The notes: generated by a model not told the origin, from the letters alone. Positions 24,912-33,192 are shown, numbered from the stretch's first letter. The stretch is 44,239 nt of DNA from Streptomyces tailanensis (GCF_008386495.1 NZ_VTHJ01000033.1:53118-97356); one strand, 5' to 3'. Numbers and translations: made by a program.

Positions 24912-27188
24912 TTACGCCAGCAGCGCCGGGATCGTGCCCTCGTGCGCCTCGCGCAGCTCATCCAGCGTCAGCGTGAACTCGCCCTGGACGTCCACCACTG
25001 CATTTGAATCAGACACAGTGCCGTCCACGACACCGATGCGCGTGGCCGGCAGGCCCCTCGCGCCGCACATGTCGTTGAAACGGACCTCCTCGGAGCGCGG
25101 CACGGCCACGACCGCGCGGCCCGCCGACTCCGAGAGGAGGAAGGTGAACGCGTCCAGGCCGTCCGGGACGATCAGACGCGCGCCCTTGCCGCCCAGCAGG
25201 GCCGACTCGACGACCGCCTGGATGAGGCCGCCGTCGGACAGGTCGTGCGCGGAGTCGATCATGCCGTCGCGGGAGGCGGAGATCAGGATCTCGGCCAGCA
25301 GGCGCTCGCGCTCCAGATCGACGGCCGGGGGCAGCCCGCCCAGGTGGTCGTGGACGACCTGCGACCAGGCCGAACCGCCGAACTCCTCACGCGTGTCGCC
25401 CAGGAGGTAGAGCAGCTGCCCCTCCTCCTGGAAGGCGACCGGCGTGCGGCGGGCAACGTCGTCGATGACGCCGAGGACCGCCACCACCGGGGTGGGGTGG
25501 ATGGCCACCTCTCCCGTCTGGTTGTAGAGCGAGACATTGCCGCCGGTCACCGGGGTGCCCAGCTGCTGGCAGGCGTCCGCGAGACCGCGTACGGCCTCCG
25601 CGAACTGCCACATCACCGCCGGGTCCTCGGGGGAGCCGAAGTTCAGGCAGTCGGAGACGGCGAGCGGCTTGGCGCCGGTCGTCGCCACGTTCCGGTACGC
25701 CTCCGCCAGCGCCAGCTGCGCGCCCGCGTACGGATCGAGCTTGGTGTAGCGGCCGTTGCCGTCCGTCGCGATGGCGACACCGAGGCCGGTCGACTCGTCG
25801 ACGCGGATCATGCCGGAGTCCTCGGGCTGGGCGAGGACCGTGTTGCCCTGCACGAAGTGGTCGTACTGGGAGGTGATCCAGGACTTGGAGGCCTGGTTCG
25901 GGGACGCCACCAGCTTCAGGACCTGGTCCTTCAGCTCCGCGGACGTCTCCGGGCGCGGCAGCTTGTTCGCGTCGTCCGCCTGGAGCTCGTCCTGCCAGGA
26001 CGGGCGGGCGTACGGGCGCTCGTAGACCGGGCCCTCGTGCGCGACCGTGCGCGGGTCGACGTCGACGATCTTGCCGCCGTGCCAGTAGATCTCCAGGCGG
26101 TCGCCGTCCGTGACCTCACCGATCACGGTGGCGATGACGTCCCACTTCGCGCAGATCTCCAGGAACCGGTCGACCTTCTCCGGCTCCACGACCGCGCACA
26201 TGCGCTCCTGCGACTCGCTCATGAGGATTTCCTCGGGCGAGAGCGTGGAGTCGCGCAGCGGTACGTCGTCGAGGGTGACGCGCATGCCGCCGGAGCCGTT
26301 CGAGGCCAGCTCGGACGTGGCACACGACAGGCCCGCCGCACCCAGGTCCTGGATGCCGACGACCAGCTTCTCCTGGAACGCCTCCAGAGTGCACTCGATG
26401 AGGAGCTTCTCCTGGAAGGGGTCGCCGACCTGGACGGCGGGACGCTTGGAGGGCTTGGCGTCGTCGAAGGTCTCACTCGCCAGGATGGACGCGCCGCCGA
26501 TGCCGTCGCCGCCCGTGCGGGCCCCGTAGAGGATGACCTTGTTGCCCGCGCCGGAGGCCTTCGCGAGGTGAATGTCCTCGTGCCGCATGACGCCGATGGC
26601 ACCGGCGTTGACCAGCGGGTTCCCCTGGTAGCAGGAGTCGAAGACGACCTCGCCGCCGATGTTGGGCAGGCCCAGGCAGTTGCCGTAGCCGCCGATGCCG
26701 GCGACGACACCCGGGAGGACGCGCTTGGTGTCCGGGTGGTCCGCCGCGCCGAAGCGCAGGGGGTCAACCACGGCGACCGGGCGCGCACCCATCGCGATGA
26801 TGTCGCGGACGATGCCGCCGACACCCGTGGCCGCGCCCTGGTAGGGCTCGACGTAGGAGGGGTGGTTGTGCGACTCGACCTTGAAGGTCACGGCGTAGCC
26901 CTGGCCGACGTCGACGACGCCGGCGTTCTCGCCGATGCCGACGAGAAGGGCATCTGATTGGGGCGCCTTCTCGCCGAACTGGCGGAGGTGGACCTTCGAG
27001 GACTTGTACGAGCAGTGCTCGGACCACATGACGGAGTACATGGCGAGCTCGGCACCGGTGGGCCGGCGGCCGAGGATCTCGACGACCTTCTCGTACTCGT
27101 CCTTCTTCAGGCCGAGTTCGGCCCAGGGCAGCTCGACGTCGGGGGTCGCGGCCGCGTGCTCGACCGTGTCCAGAGGCGTCCGGCTCAT
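24912..27188 (-). CDS. purL: Phosphoribosylformylglycinamidine synthase, large subunit
   Basis: The protein is 758 residues from ATG 27188, the small-PurL length that requires separate PurQ and PurS. Conserved segments include MWSEHCSYKSSK near the N-terminus, GIGENAGVVDVG, VESHNHPSYVEPYQGAATG, and the C-terminal half with DCLNFGSPEDP and GTPVTGGNVSLYNQ. It catalyses the ATP-dependent amidation of FGAR to FGAM using ammonia from PurQ. Its ATG overlaps the purQ stop in ATGA, so translation is coupled. A terminator lies 34 bases past the stop. Confidence 0.97.
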   Translation of the reverse strand: MSRTPLDTVEHAAATPDVELPWAELGLKKDEYEKVVEILGRRPTGAELAMYSVMWSEHCSYKSSKVHLRQFGEKAPQSDALLVGIGENAGVVDVGQGYAVTFKVESHNHPSYVEPYQGAATGVGGIVRDIIAMGARPVAVVDPLRFGAADHPDTKRVLPGVVAGIGGYGNCLGLPNIGGEVVFDSCYQGNPLVNAGAIGVMRHEDIHLAKASGAGNKVILYGARTGGDGIGGASILASETFDDAKPSKRPAVQVGDPFQEKLLIECTLEAFQEKLVVGIQDLGAAGLSCATSELASNGSGGMRVTLDDVPLRDSTLSPEEILMSESQERMCAVVEPEKVDRFLEICAKWDVIATVIGEVTDGDRLEIYWHGGKIVDVDPRTVAHEGPVYERPYARPSWQDELQADDANKLPRPETSAELKDQVLKLVASPNQASKSWITSQYDHFVQGNTVLAQPEDSGMIRVDESTGLGVAIATDGNGRYTKLDPYAGAQLALAEAYRNVATTGAKPLAVSDCLNFGSPEDPAVMWQFAEAVRGLADACQQLGTPVTGGNVSLYNQTGEVAIHPTPVVAVLGVIDDVARRTPVAFQEEGQLLYLLGDTREEFGGSAWSQVVHDHLGGLPPAVDLERERLLAEILISASRDGMIDSAHDLSDGGLIQAVVESALLGGKGARLIVPDGLDAFTFLLSESAGRAVVAVPRSEEVRFNDMCGARGLPATRIGVVDGTVSDSNAVVDVQGEFTLTLDELREAHEGTIPALLA

Positions 27189-27889
27189 ACGTTGACCAGC
27201 TTCTTGAGGATCGAGGTGAAGAAGGGGAGGCCGTCGGTGCGGCCGGTGCCGACGAGCGGCTCCACGGCGTGCTCCGGGTGCGGCATCAGACCGACGACGT
27301 TGCCCGCCTCGTTGGTGATGCCGGCGATGTCGTTGAGCGAGCCGTTCGGATTGCCGTATCCATCAGCGGCTTCGCCGCGGGCCAGGTACCGGAAGGCGAC
27401 GCGGCCCTCGGCCTCCAGCTTGTCCAGCGTGTACTGGTCGGCGACGTACCGGCCGTCCATGTTCTTCAGCGGGATGCTGATCTCCTGGCCGGCGGTGTAG
27501 TCACTCGTCCAGCAGGTCTCCGCGTTCTCCACCCGCAGCTTCTGGTCTCGGCAGATGAAGTGGAGGTGGTCGTTGCCGAGCATCCCGCCCGGGAGGAGGT
27601 GGGCCTCGGTGAGGATCTGGAAGCCGTTGCAGATACCGAGGACCGGCAGTCCGGCCTTCGCCTGCTCGATGACCGTCTCCATCACCGGCGAGAAGCGGGA
27701 GATGGCACCGGCGCGCAGATAGTCGCCGTAACTGAAACCACCGGGCAGCACCACGGCGTCGACCTGCTTGAGGTCCTTGTCCTTGTGCCAGAGCGCCACG
27801 GGCTCCGCACCGGCGAGCCTGATCGCGCGTTGCGTGTCCCGGTCGTCGAGGCTGCCCGGAAAAGTGACGACGCCAATACGAGCGGTCAC
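27185..27889 (-). CDS. purQ: Phosphoribosylformylglycinamidine synthase, glutaminase subunit
   Basis: A class I glutamine amidotransferase of 234 residues. The nucleophile Cys is in LGICNGFQ, the catalytic His-Glu pair is in GLMPHPEHA, and the N-terminus RIGVVTFPGSLDD is typical of PurQ. It supplies ammonia to PurL. GTG 27889 overlaps the purS stop in GTGA, and its own stop overlaps purL in ATGA, so all three subunits are translated in coupled fashion. Confidence 0.97.
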   Translation of the reverse strand: MTARIGVVTFPGSLDDRDTQRAIRLAGAEPVALWHKDKDLKQVDAVVLPGGFSYGDYLRAGAISRFSPVMETVIEQAKAGLPVLGICNGFQILTEAHLLPGGMLGNDHLHFICRDQKLRVENAETCWTSDYTAGQEISIPLKNMDGRYVADQYTLDKLEAEGRVAFRYLARGEAADGYGNPNGSLNDIAGITNEAGNVVGLMPHPEHAVEPLVGTGRTDGLPFFTSILKKLVNV

Positions 27890-28149
27890 TTTCCCGCCTC
27901 CACGACTTCCTCCACCTTCACGGTGAAGTCCTCGATCACAGTGTTGGCGAGGAAGGATTCCGCCAGTTCATGGATGCGGGCGAGCGCGGCGTCGTCCACC
28001 GGTCCATCCACTTCCAGTTCGAATCGCTTTCCCTGACGTACGTCGGAGACGCCCTCGAAACCGAGACGCGGCAGCGCGCGCTGCACCGCCTGGCCCTGGG
28101 GGTCGAGGATCTCCGGCTTGAGCATGACGTCGACTACGACGCGTGCCAC
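27886..28149 (-). CDS. purS: Phosphoribosylformylglycinamidine synthase, PurS subunit
   Basis: The protein is 87 residues from GTG 28149. I prefer this over the in-frame GTG at 28155 because GGGAG lies 5 bases before 28149 and homologues begin (M)ARVVVDVMLKPEILDPQGQA. PurS bridges PurL and PurQ and is needed for the ammonia channel. It opens the purS-purQ-purL operon. The 341-bp upstream region is unusually AT-rich and shared with the divergent Lsr2-like gene. Confidence 0.95.
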   Translation of the reverse strand: MARVVVDVMLKPEILDPQGQAVQRALPRLGFEGVSDVRQGKRFELEVDGPVDDAALARIHELAESFLANTVIEDFTVKVEEVVEAGK

Positions 28150-28490
28150 TGGCACTCCCGGTGTGTGGTGCTGAGCAGGTTCCTTCAGACTACCCGCACA
28201 AAATTTCTACGCGAGTAGATTCGTAGGAAACTACAGAGAATCCGCGTGATGGCGGTCACGATCCGGTATCGAGTGATCCTCTCGCGAAAAGTTCAGGGAA
28301 AGATCCCCGAACCCTATTGCGCGAGGGACACACGGACGGATTAAGTCGGGTCTTCACTTTGCATTGCCGGGCCCTTTACAAATGAATTGGCAATAGTCGA
28401 TACTTTGCCCAAATAACAGCCGGACAACCGACATCCCCTGGACGTAAGGGCACGTCAAGGGAGAGATGTCGCACGAAGGGACCGATATTC
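28150..28490. other. AT-rich divergent intergenic region (purS / Lsr2-like)
   Basis: No gene. It contains TTTCTACG/CGTAGgAAA (28204-28230), a nested imperfect dyad (CTCGCG/CGCGAG at 28281-28325 with GTTCaGGG/CCCcGAAC inside), and a candidate rightward promoter (28375-28404). The composition is clearly lower in GC than flanking genes, as expected of DNA that Lsr2-type proteins bind. Confidence 0.65.
28375..28404 (+). promoter_or_regulatory. Candidate promoter of the Lsr2-like gene
   Basis: TTTACA (28375-28380), an 18-base spacer and GATACT (28399-28404) lie 86 bases before the GTG start. Both hexamers are close to the vegetative consensus. Confidence 0.5.
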
Positions 28491-28808
28491 GTGGCGCAGC
28501 GTGTCGTGGTCACCATCTCCGACGACATCGACGGCTCGGAAGCGGCGGAGACGATCGCCTTCGGACTCGACGGCAAGTCGTACGAGATCGACCTGAACGA
28601 AGCCAATGCCAAGAAACTACGCAAGGCGCTCGCGCCCTACGTGGAGGCCGGCCGCAAGCGGTCGAAGTCGGGCAAGGCGTACAAGCAGACCCAGGTCGCC
28701 CCGGACCCGGCGGCCGTCCGCGCCTGGGCCCAGGCCAACAAGATGGAGGTCCCCGCCCGCGGCCGGATTCCGAAGAGGGTCTACGAGGCGTTCGCCGAGG
28801 CGCAGTGA
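28491..28808 (+). CDS. Lsr2-family nucleoid-associated protein (LsrL-type paralog)
   Basis: The protein is 105 residues from GTG 28491. The N-terminal dimerisation/oligomerisation domain is AQRVVVTISDDIDGSEAAET with the expected beta strands. The C-terminal DNA-binding domain has AVRAWAQANKMEVPARGRIP followed by KRVYEAF; ARGRIP is the AT-hook-like RGR loop that inserts in the minor groove of AT-rich DNA. Lsr2 silences AT-rich and horizontally acquired genes. Streptomyces carry two paralogs; from its position next to the purSQL operon this is the one I recall as LsrL rather than the major Lsr2. A linker rich in Lys/Arg/Ser joins the domains. It is monocistronic. Confidence 0.93.
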   Translation: MAQRVVVTISDDIDGSEAAETIAFGLDGKSYEIDLNEANAKKLRKALAPYVEAGRKRSKSGKAYKQTQVAPDPAAVRAWAQANKMEVPARGRIPKRVYEAFAEAQ

Positions 28809-28852
28809 GCTGACGCTCGACGGCCGGTCACCCGCCCCTCGGAACAACCGAC

Positions 28853-28883
28853 TTGCGCTGCACCCCTCCCGGTCAGCTAGAGT
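28853..28883 (+). promoter_or_regulatory. Candidate promoter of tRNA-Gly(TCC)
   Basis: TTGCGC (28853-28858), a 19-base spacer and TAGAGT (28878-28883) lie 51 bases before the tRNA. TAGAGT fits the Streptomyces TAGRRT -10 exactly. Confidence 0.5.
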
Positions 28884-28934
28884 CTGGAGCACGCCGAGGG
28901 GCAAAGGCCGAAAGGCCCGGCTCACCGGAGTCAC

Positions 28935-29006
28935 GCGGGTGTAGTTTAGTAGCAGAACAACCCCCTTCCAGGGGGAAGGCGCAGTGTGCAATTCCTGTCA
29001 CCCGCT
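28935..29006 (+). tRNA. tRNA-Gly (anticodon TCC), non-canonical D and T loops
   Basis: The acceptor is a perfect GCGGGTG/CACCCGC with discriminator T, as expected for glycine, and the anticodon loop is CTTCCAG with a four-pair G/C stem plus an A-A mismatch. The D loop is AGTAGCA, without the universal G18-G19. The T loop reads TGCAATT, so GTTC is replaced by GTGC (G at 55), and the T stem pairs badly in the standard register: only G53-C61 and one G-T. These positions make the D-loop/T-loop elbow and support EF-Tu binding. The gene has a good promoter and an intact acceptor and anticodon loop, so decay is not the obvious explanation. Elongator use may be poor; see findings. Confidence 0.82.
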
Positions 29007-29084
29007 CTGATCGCTTACCGGGTATCCTTCTGGATCAGGTAAAGTGGTCTCCGCGCCGATCGGTGGGAGCCGGTCGGATGCAAT

Positions 29085-29157
29085 GCGGACGTAGCTCAGT
29101 TGGTAGAGCGCAACCTTGCCAAGGTTGAGGTCGCGAGTTCGAGCCTCGTCGTCCGCT
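29085..29157 (+). tRNA. tRNA-Gly (anticodon GCC), copy 1
   Basis: Acceptor GCGGACG/CGTCCGC, anticodon arm CAACC-TTGCCAA-GGTTG, D loop with GG and T arm GCGAG-TTCGAGC-CTCGT. Fully canonical. Discriminator T. Confidence 0.96.
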
Positions 29158-29162
29158 CTGGA

Positions 29163-29197
29163 AAGAAGGCCCCGGTCCACTGGACCGGGGCCTTCTT
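29163..29197 (+). terminator. Terminator after tRNA-Gly(GCC) copy 1
   Basis: A 17-bp stem (AAGAAGGCCCCGGTCCA and its complement) with a one-base centre starts 6 bases after the tRNA. The arm itself ends in CTTCTT. Confidence 0.88.
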
Positions 29198-29240
29198 CGT
29201 GTTGCCATTGCCGTGCAGGGGGTTCCTGCGGCTCCCGCCC

Positions 29241-29267
29241 TGACATTTGTCATGCCGAGTGATGACA
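29241..29267. promoter_or_regulatory. Candidate operator of the ABC transporter/two-component operon
   Basis: TGACA-TT-TGTCA (29241-29252) is a perfect 5-bp dyad, followed by a third TGACA at 29263. It lies 45-71 bases before the ATPase start. NarL-type regulators often bind such repeated half-sites upstream of their own transporter operon; binding by the operon's own response regulator is inference. Confidence 0.45.
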
Positions 29268-29311
29268 GCGCGCACTGCTCCCCCGGCCCGTTCCGCCGTG
29301 ACACTGAGGTC

Positions 29312-30334
29312 ATGAAAACGAACGGGCACGACGGCGTGAGTACTCACGGTCACGAGAACGTGATCGAGGTCACCGACCTGCGGCGCGTGTACGGGGGCGG
29401 TTTCGAGGCCGTACGGGGGATCACGTTCTCCGTCGGCCGGGGAGAACTCTTCGCGCTCCTGGGCACCAATGGCGCGGGCAAGACATCGACGGTCGAGCTG
29501 TTGGAGGGTCTCGCACCGCCGTCCGGCGGACGTGTGCGGGTCCTCGGGCACGACCCCTACCGGGAGCGCGCGGCTGTACGCCCCCGGATCGGGGTGATGC
29601 TCCAGGAGGGCGGCTTCCCCTCCGAGCTGACCGTCGCGGAGACGGTACGGATGTGGGCCGGCTGCACGAGCGGGGCACGGCCGGCAGGAGAGGCGCTGGA
29701 GTTCGTCGGGCTCGGGCGGCGGGCCGGCGTACGGGTCAAGCAGTTGTCCGGGGGTGAGAAGCGACGCTTGGACCTGGCGCTCGCGCTCCTCGGGCGCCCC
29801 GAGGTCCTCTTCCTGGACGAGCCGACGACCGGGCTCGACGCGGAGGGCCGCCGGGACACCTGGGAGCTGGTACGGGAGTTGCGCGAGGGGGGTACGACCG
29901 TGCTGCTCACCACGCACTACCTGGAAGAGGCGGAGGACCTCGCCGACCGGCTCGCCATCCTCCACGAGGGCGGCGTCGCCGCGACCGGCACTCCGGCCGA
30001 GGTGACCGCCTCCCAGCCGTCCCGGATCTCCTTCGACCTGCCCGACGGGTACTTCCTCGGCGACCTGCCGCCGCTGGGCGAGATGGGCGTCACGGGGCAC
30101 GAGGTCGACGGCCGCACGGTGCTGCTGCGCACGAACGAACTCCAGCGGGCCGCCACCGGGCTGCTGGTGTGGGCCGAGCGGGCCCGGGTCGAACTGGGGC
30201 GACTTGAGGTGCGGTCGGCCTCGCTGGAGGAGGCGTTTCTGCGGATCGCACGGGAGACGGCGGCCGCCGAGGCCGGGCGTAGGGAAGCGGGCGGTATGGG
30301 ACGTAAGGGCCGTAAGGACGAGGTGGCCGCATGA
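29312..30334 (+). CDS. ABC transporter ATP-binding protein (drug-export type)
   Basis: The protein is 340 residues from ATG 29312, with GAGG upstream; the in-frame extension to 29213 is not needed. Walker A is GTNGAGKTST, signature LSGGEKRR, Walker B VLFLDEPTTGLD and the switch His is in TTHYLEEAE. It resembles the DrrA/CcmA-like subfamily that powers two-component exporters. The C-terminal 90 residues are the usual accessory domain (FDLPDGYFLGDLPP onward). Its stop overlaps the permease start in ATGA. The histidine kinase and response regulator follow, making a four-gene sensing and export operon. Confidence 0.94.
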   Translation: MKTNGHDGVSTHGHENVIEVTDLRRVYGGGFEAVRGITFSVGRGELFALLGTNGAGKTSTVELLEGLAPPSGGRVRVLGHDPYRERAAVRPRIGVMLQEGGFPSELTVAETVRMWAGCTSGARPAGEALEFVGLGRRAGVRVKQLSGGEKRRLDLALALLGRPEVLFLDEPTTGLDAEGRRDTWELVRELREGGTTVLLTTHYLEEAEDLADRLAILHEGGVAATGTPAEVTASQPSRISFDLPDGYFLGDLPPLGEMGVTGHEVDGRTVLLRTNELQRAATGLLVWAERARVELGRLEVRSASLEEAFLRIARETAAAEAGRREAGGMGRKGRKDEVAA

Positions 30335-31173
30335 GCACGACCGCAGGTACGAAGACGGGTACGGCGACGGGTACGGGATCGGGCGCGGCTTCGGGCGCCA
30401 CGGCCGGTACGACCACCGTCAAGAGCCGTATGACCGCCCTCGCCCGCGCCGAGCTGACCCTGCTGGGGCGCAGCCGGGCCACGCTGGTCACGGCGCTGCT
30501 CGTGCCGTTGCTGATGCCGCTCACTGTGCAGTCGGCGACGAAGGAGATGGACCTGGAGAAGGTGGGGCTGAGCCTCGGGACGGTGCTGCTGCCGGCGGCC
30601 GTCGGCTTCTCGCTGCTCTTCGCGATCTACACCGCGCTGACCAGCATCTATGTCGTACGCCGCGAGGAACTGGTCCTCAAGCGGCTGCGGACCGGTGAGC
30701 TGCGCGACCCGGAGATCCTGGTCGGCGCCGCGCTGCCCGCGGTCGGCATCGGGCTCGCGCAGTGCGTGCTCGTCTCGATCGGCAGCACGGTCCTGCTCGA
30801 CATCGGGGCCCCGCCCGCGCCCCAACTCGCCGTGCTGGGCGTGCTGTTGGGGATCGTGATGTGCGTCGCCCTGGCGGCGGTCACGGCCGGCTTCAGCCGT
30901 ACCGCCGAGAGCGCCCAGGTGACCTCGCTGCCGTTCATGTTCGTGTCGGTGCTCGGCTCGGGCATGACCATCCCCCTCGAAGTGCTGCCCGACCGCGTGG
31001 CCGCCGTCTGCGAACTGCTGCCGCTCAGCCCCGCGATCACGCTGGTGCGCGGCGCCTGGACCGGTGACCTGACGGCGTACGAGGCCCTCGGAGCCGTCGC
31101 CACCGCGCTGGCCTGGACCGTGCTCGCGGTGTTTGCTGTACGTCGGTGGTTCCGCTGGGAACCGCGCCGATGA
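30331..31173 (+). CDS. ABC transporter permease (ABC-2 type)
   Basis: The protein is 280 residues. A 30-residue Gly/Thr/Ala-rich N-terminal stretch is followed by RAELTLLGRSRATLVTALLV and six hydrophobic segments (roughly 45-65, 90-112, 130-160, 165-190, 200-220, 250-272), as expected for an ABC-2 permease. The segment ELVLKRLRTGELRDPEILVG is the conserved cytoplasmic loop that contacts the ATPase. Translation is coupled to the ATPase by the ATGA overlap. The exported compound is unknown; neighbours suggest a drug, lipid or antimicrobial peptide sensed by the adjacent kinase. Confidence 0.93.
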   Translation: MSTTAGTKTGTATGTGSGAASGATAGTTTVKSRMTALARAELTLLGRSRATLVTALLVPLLMPLTVQSATKEMDLEKVGLSLGTVLLPAAVGFSLLFAIYTALTSIYVVRREELVLKRLRTGELRDPEILVGAALPAVGIGLAQCVLVSIGSTVLLDIGAPPAPQLAVLGVLLGIVMCVALAAVTAGFSRTAESAQVTSLPFMFVSVLGSGMTIPLEVLPDRVAAVCELLPLSPAITLVRGAWTGDLTAYEALGAVATALAWTVLAVFAVRRWFRWEPRR

Positions 31174-31186
31174 GGGGAGTTGGGCC

Positions 31187-32563
31187 ATGCGGGGGCCGGG
31201 GGCCTGGTGGCGGGAGAAGAGCACGCCGGCGAAGGTGGAGGCGTACACGCGGTGGTCGTTCCACTCCTTCCCGTTGATCGAGGTCGGAGCGTTCGGGGTG
31301 CCGCTCTTCGGGAATGTGCCGATGCCGCAGGCGGGCTGGCTGTTCACGCTGGTGTGCGCGCATGGCGTGCTCGGCGCACTGACCGCCGCCCGGGCGCTCG
31401 ACTGGGTGCGGGGCAGCCGTGAACAGCCGCTTCGGCTGACGTGGGCCGTCGGGGCGGCCAGCGTGCTGATCGGGATCGTCTCGTTCGTGCTGGCTGATCG
31501 CGAAGCCCTCGACAGTACGGCCACCGCGCTCGGCGGGGTGTTCGGAGGCGTGATGGTCTTCGGTGTGGGGATGATCTCGCTCGGCATCCGCAGCCGGCGG
31601 AGTGTGCTGTACCTGGTGGCGGGTTTCTCGGTGGGCTCCGGGGTCCTGGCCCTCGTCCTGGGGGCCGGCGTGACCGACGCACTGGCCACAGCCGTCGCCG
31701 CCCTGATCGGCACCTCGTTCTTCGCCTTCACCGCCGTCTTCTCCGTCTGGCTCATCAAGGCCGTCTACGAACTCGACGCTGCCCGCGAGACCCGCGCCCG
31801 GCTCGCCGTCGCCGAGGAACGGCTCCGCTTCGGGCGCGACCTGCACGACGTGATCGGCCGGAACCTCGCGGTGATCGCCCTCAAGAGCGAGCTGGCCGTC
31901 CAGCTGGCCCGCCGGGAGCGCCCCGAGGCCGTCGAGCAGATGATCGAGGTCCAGCGGATCGCCCAGGAGTCGCAGCGCGAGGTGCGGGAGGTCGTACGGG
32001 GGTACCGCGAGGCCGACCTCGGAGTCGAACTCGCCGGTGCGCAAGGCGTGTTGGAAGCCGCCGGCATCGCCTGCTCGGTCGACGGCGCGGACGCCGCCGC
32101 CCTTCCGGGCGAGGTGCAGTCGGCGCTCGCCTGGGTGGTGCGGGAGGGGACGACGAATGTGCTGCGGCATGGGAACGCCGGGCAGTGTGCGGTGACGCTG
32201 CGGGTGATGGAGGAGCAGGTGGTGCTGACCGTGGAGAACGACGGGCTGGGGGTGGCCGGGGGCGGGGACGGGGACGGTTCGGTGGCCGGGGACGGTTCGA
32301 TGGCGGGCGACGACGCGAAACGTTCCGTCGGCGCCGGGTCCGGTCTCGCCGGGCTGCGGGAGCGGCTGGCGGTCGTGGACGGGATCCTGGAGGCGGGGCC
32401 GGTGGACGGGGAGGCGTTCCGGGTGGTGGCACGGGTGCCGCTGGCCTCGGGGGATGGGTCGGGGGGCCGAGCGGGTTCGGGGGCGGTCTTGGCCTCAAGC
32501 TCGGCTTCGACTGCGGAGGCGGCAGGGGCCGTGGTGGGTGTCGTGCCTGGGGGCGCCTCATGA
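31187..32563 (+). CDS. Two-component sensor histidine kinase (NarL/DesK-type)
   Basis: The protein is 458 residues from ATG 31187 (GGGGAG upstream, 13 bases after the permease stop). Five to six hydrophobic segments fill the first 190 residues and no large extracellular domain is visible, so it is an intramembrane-sensing kinase of the DesK/LiaS kind. The HisKA_3 region has the phosphorylated His in RFGRDLHDVIGRNLAVIALK. The HATPase domain has the N-box EGTTNVLRHG and the G-box GSGLAGLRERL. A Gly/Asp-rich repeat (GGDGDGSVAGDGSMAGDD) lies within the ATP-lid region, which is longer than usual. It overlaps the response regulator by ATGA. Confidence 0.93.
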   Translation: MRGPGAWWREKSTPAKVEAYTRWSFHSFPLIEVGAFGVPLFGNVPMPQAGWLFTLVCAHGVLGALTAARALDWVRGSREQPLRLTWAVGAASVLIGIVSFVLADREALDSTATALGGVFGGVMVFGVGMISLGIRSRRSVLYLVAGFSVGSGVLALVLGAGVTDALATAVAALIGTSFFAFTAVFSVWLIKAVYELDAARETRARLAVAEERLRFGRDLHDVIGRNLAVIALKSELAVQLARRERPEAVEQMIEVQRIAQESQREVREVVRGYREADLGVELAGAQGVLEAAGIACSVDGADAAALPGEVQSALAWVVREGTTNVLRHGNAGQCAVTLRVMEEQVVLTVENDGLGVAGGGDGDGSVAGDGSMAGDDAKRSVGAGSGLAGLRERLAVVDGILEAGPVDGEAFRVVARVPLASGDGSGGRAGSGAVLASSSASTAEAAGAVVGVVPGGAS

Positions 32564-33192
32564 GCGCCGTACCGGAGGCCGGGAGACCCGTGCGGTTGTT
32601 GCTTGCTGATGATGAGCATCTGATCCGGGGGGCGCTGGCCGCGTTGCTGGCGTTGGAGGATGACCTGGCGGTCGTCGCGGAGGCGGCCAGTGGGCCGGAG
32701 GCATTGGCCATGGCTCGGGCGCACGAGCCCGATGTGGCGGTGCTGGATCTGCAGATGCCGGGGGCGGACGGTGTGAGGGTGGCCACATCGCTGCGCGCCG
32801 AGCTGCCCGGCTGCCGGGTACTGATCGTCACCGGTCACGGGCGGCCGGGGCATCTGAAGCGGGCGCTTGAGGCGGGTGTGCGTGGGTTCGTGCCCAAGAC
32901 CGTCAGCGCGCAGCAGCTCGCGGAGATCATCCGGACCGTGCACGCGGGAAACCGTTACGTCGACCCGGAGTTGGCCGCCGACGCGATCTCCTCCGGGGAC
33001 TCGCCGCTCACCTCGCGGGAGGCCGAGGTGCTGGAGTTCGCCGCCGACGGGGCGCCCGTAGCGGAGATCGCCGAGCGGGCCGCGCTGTCCCAGGGGACCG
33101 TACGGAACTATCTGTCCTCGGCCGTGTCCAAGCTCGGCGCGGAGAACCGTCATGCGGCAGTGCGGCTCGCACGGGAGCGAGGTTGGGTATAG
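32560..33192 (+). CDS. Two-component response regulator (NarL/LuxR family)
   Basis: The protein is 210 residues from ATG 32560, coupled to the kinase by ATGA. The receiver domain has acidic pair DD (17-18), phospho-acceptor Asp63 in VLDLQMPG, and the conserved Thr and Lys (VTGHG, FVPK). The output domain is a LuxR helix-turn-helix: LTSREAEVLEFAADGAPVAE, then AALSQGTVRNYLSSAVSKLG. It probably controls the transporter operon through the TGACA dyad at 29241. The last codons and stop (GTATAG) overlap the -10 box of the next tRNA gene. Confidence 0.95.
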   Translation: MSAVPEAGRPVRLLLADDEHLIRGALAALLALEDDLAVVAEAASGPEALAMARAHEPDVAVLDLQMPGADGVRVATSLRAELPGCRVLIVTGHGRPGHLKRALEAGVRGFVPKTVSAQQLAEIIRTVHAGNRYVDPELAADAISSGDSPLTSREAEVLEFAADGAPVAEIAERAALSQGTVRNYLSSAVSKLGAENRHAAVRLARERGWV

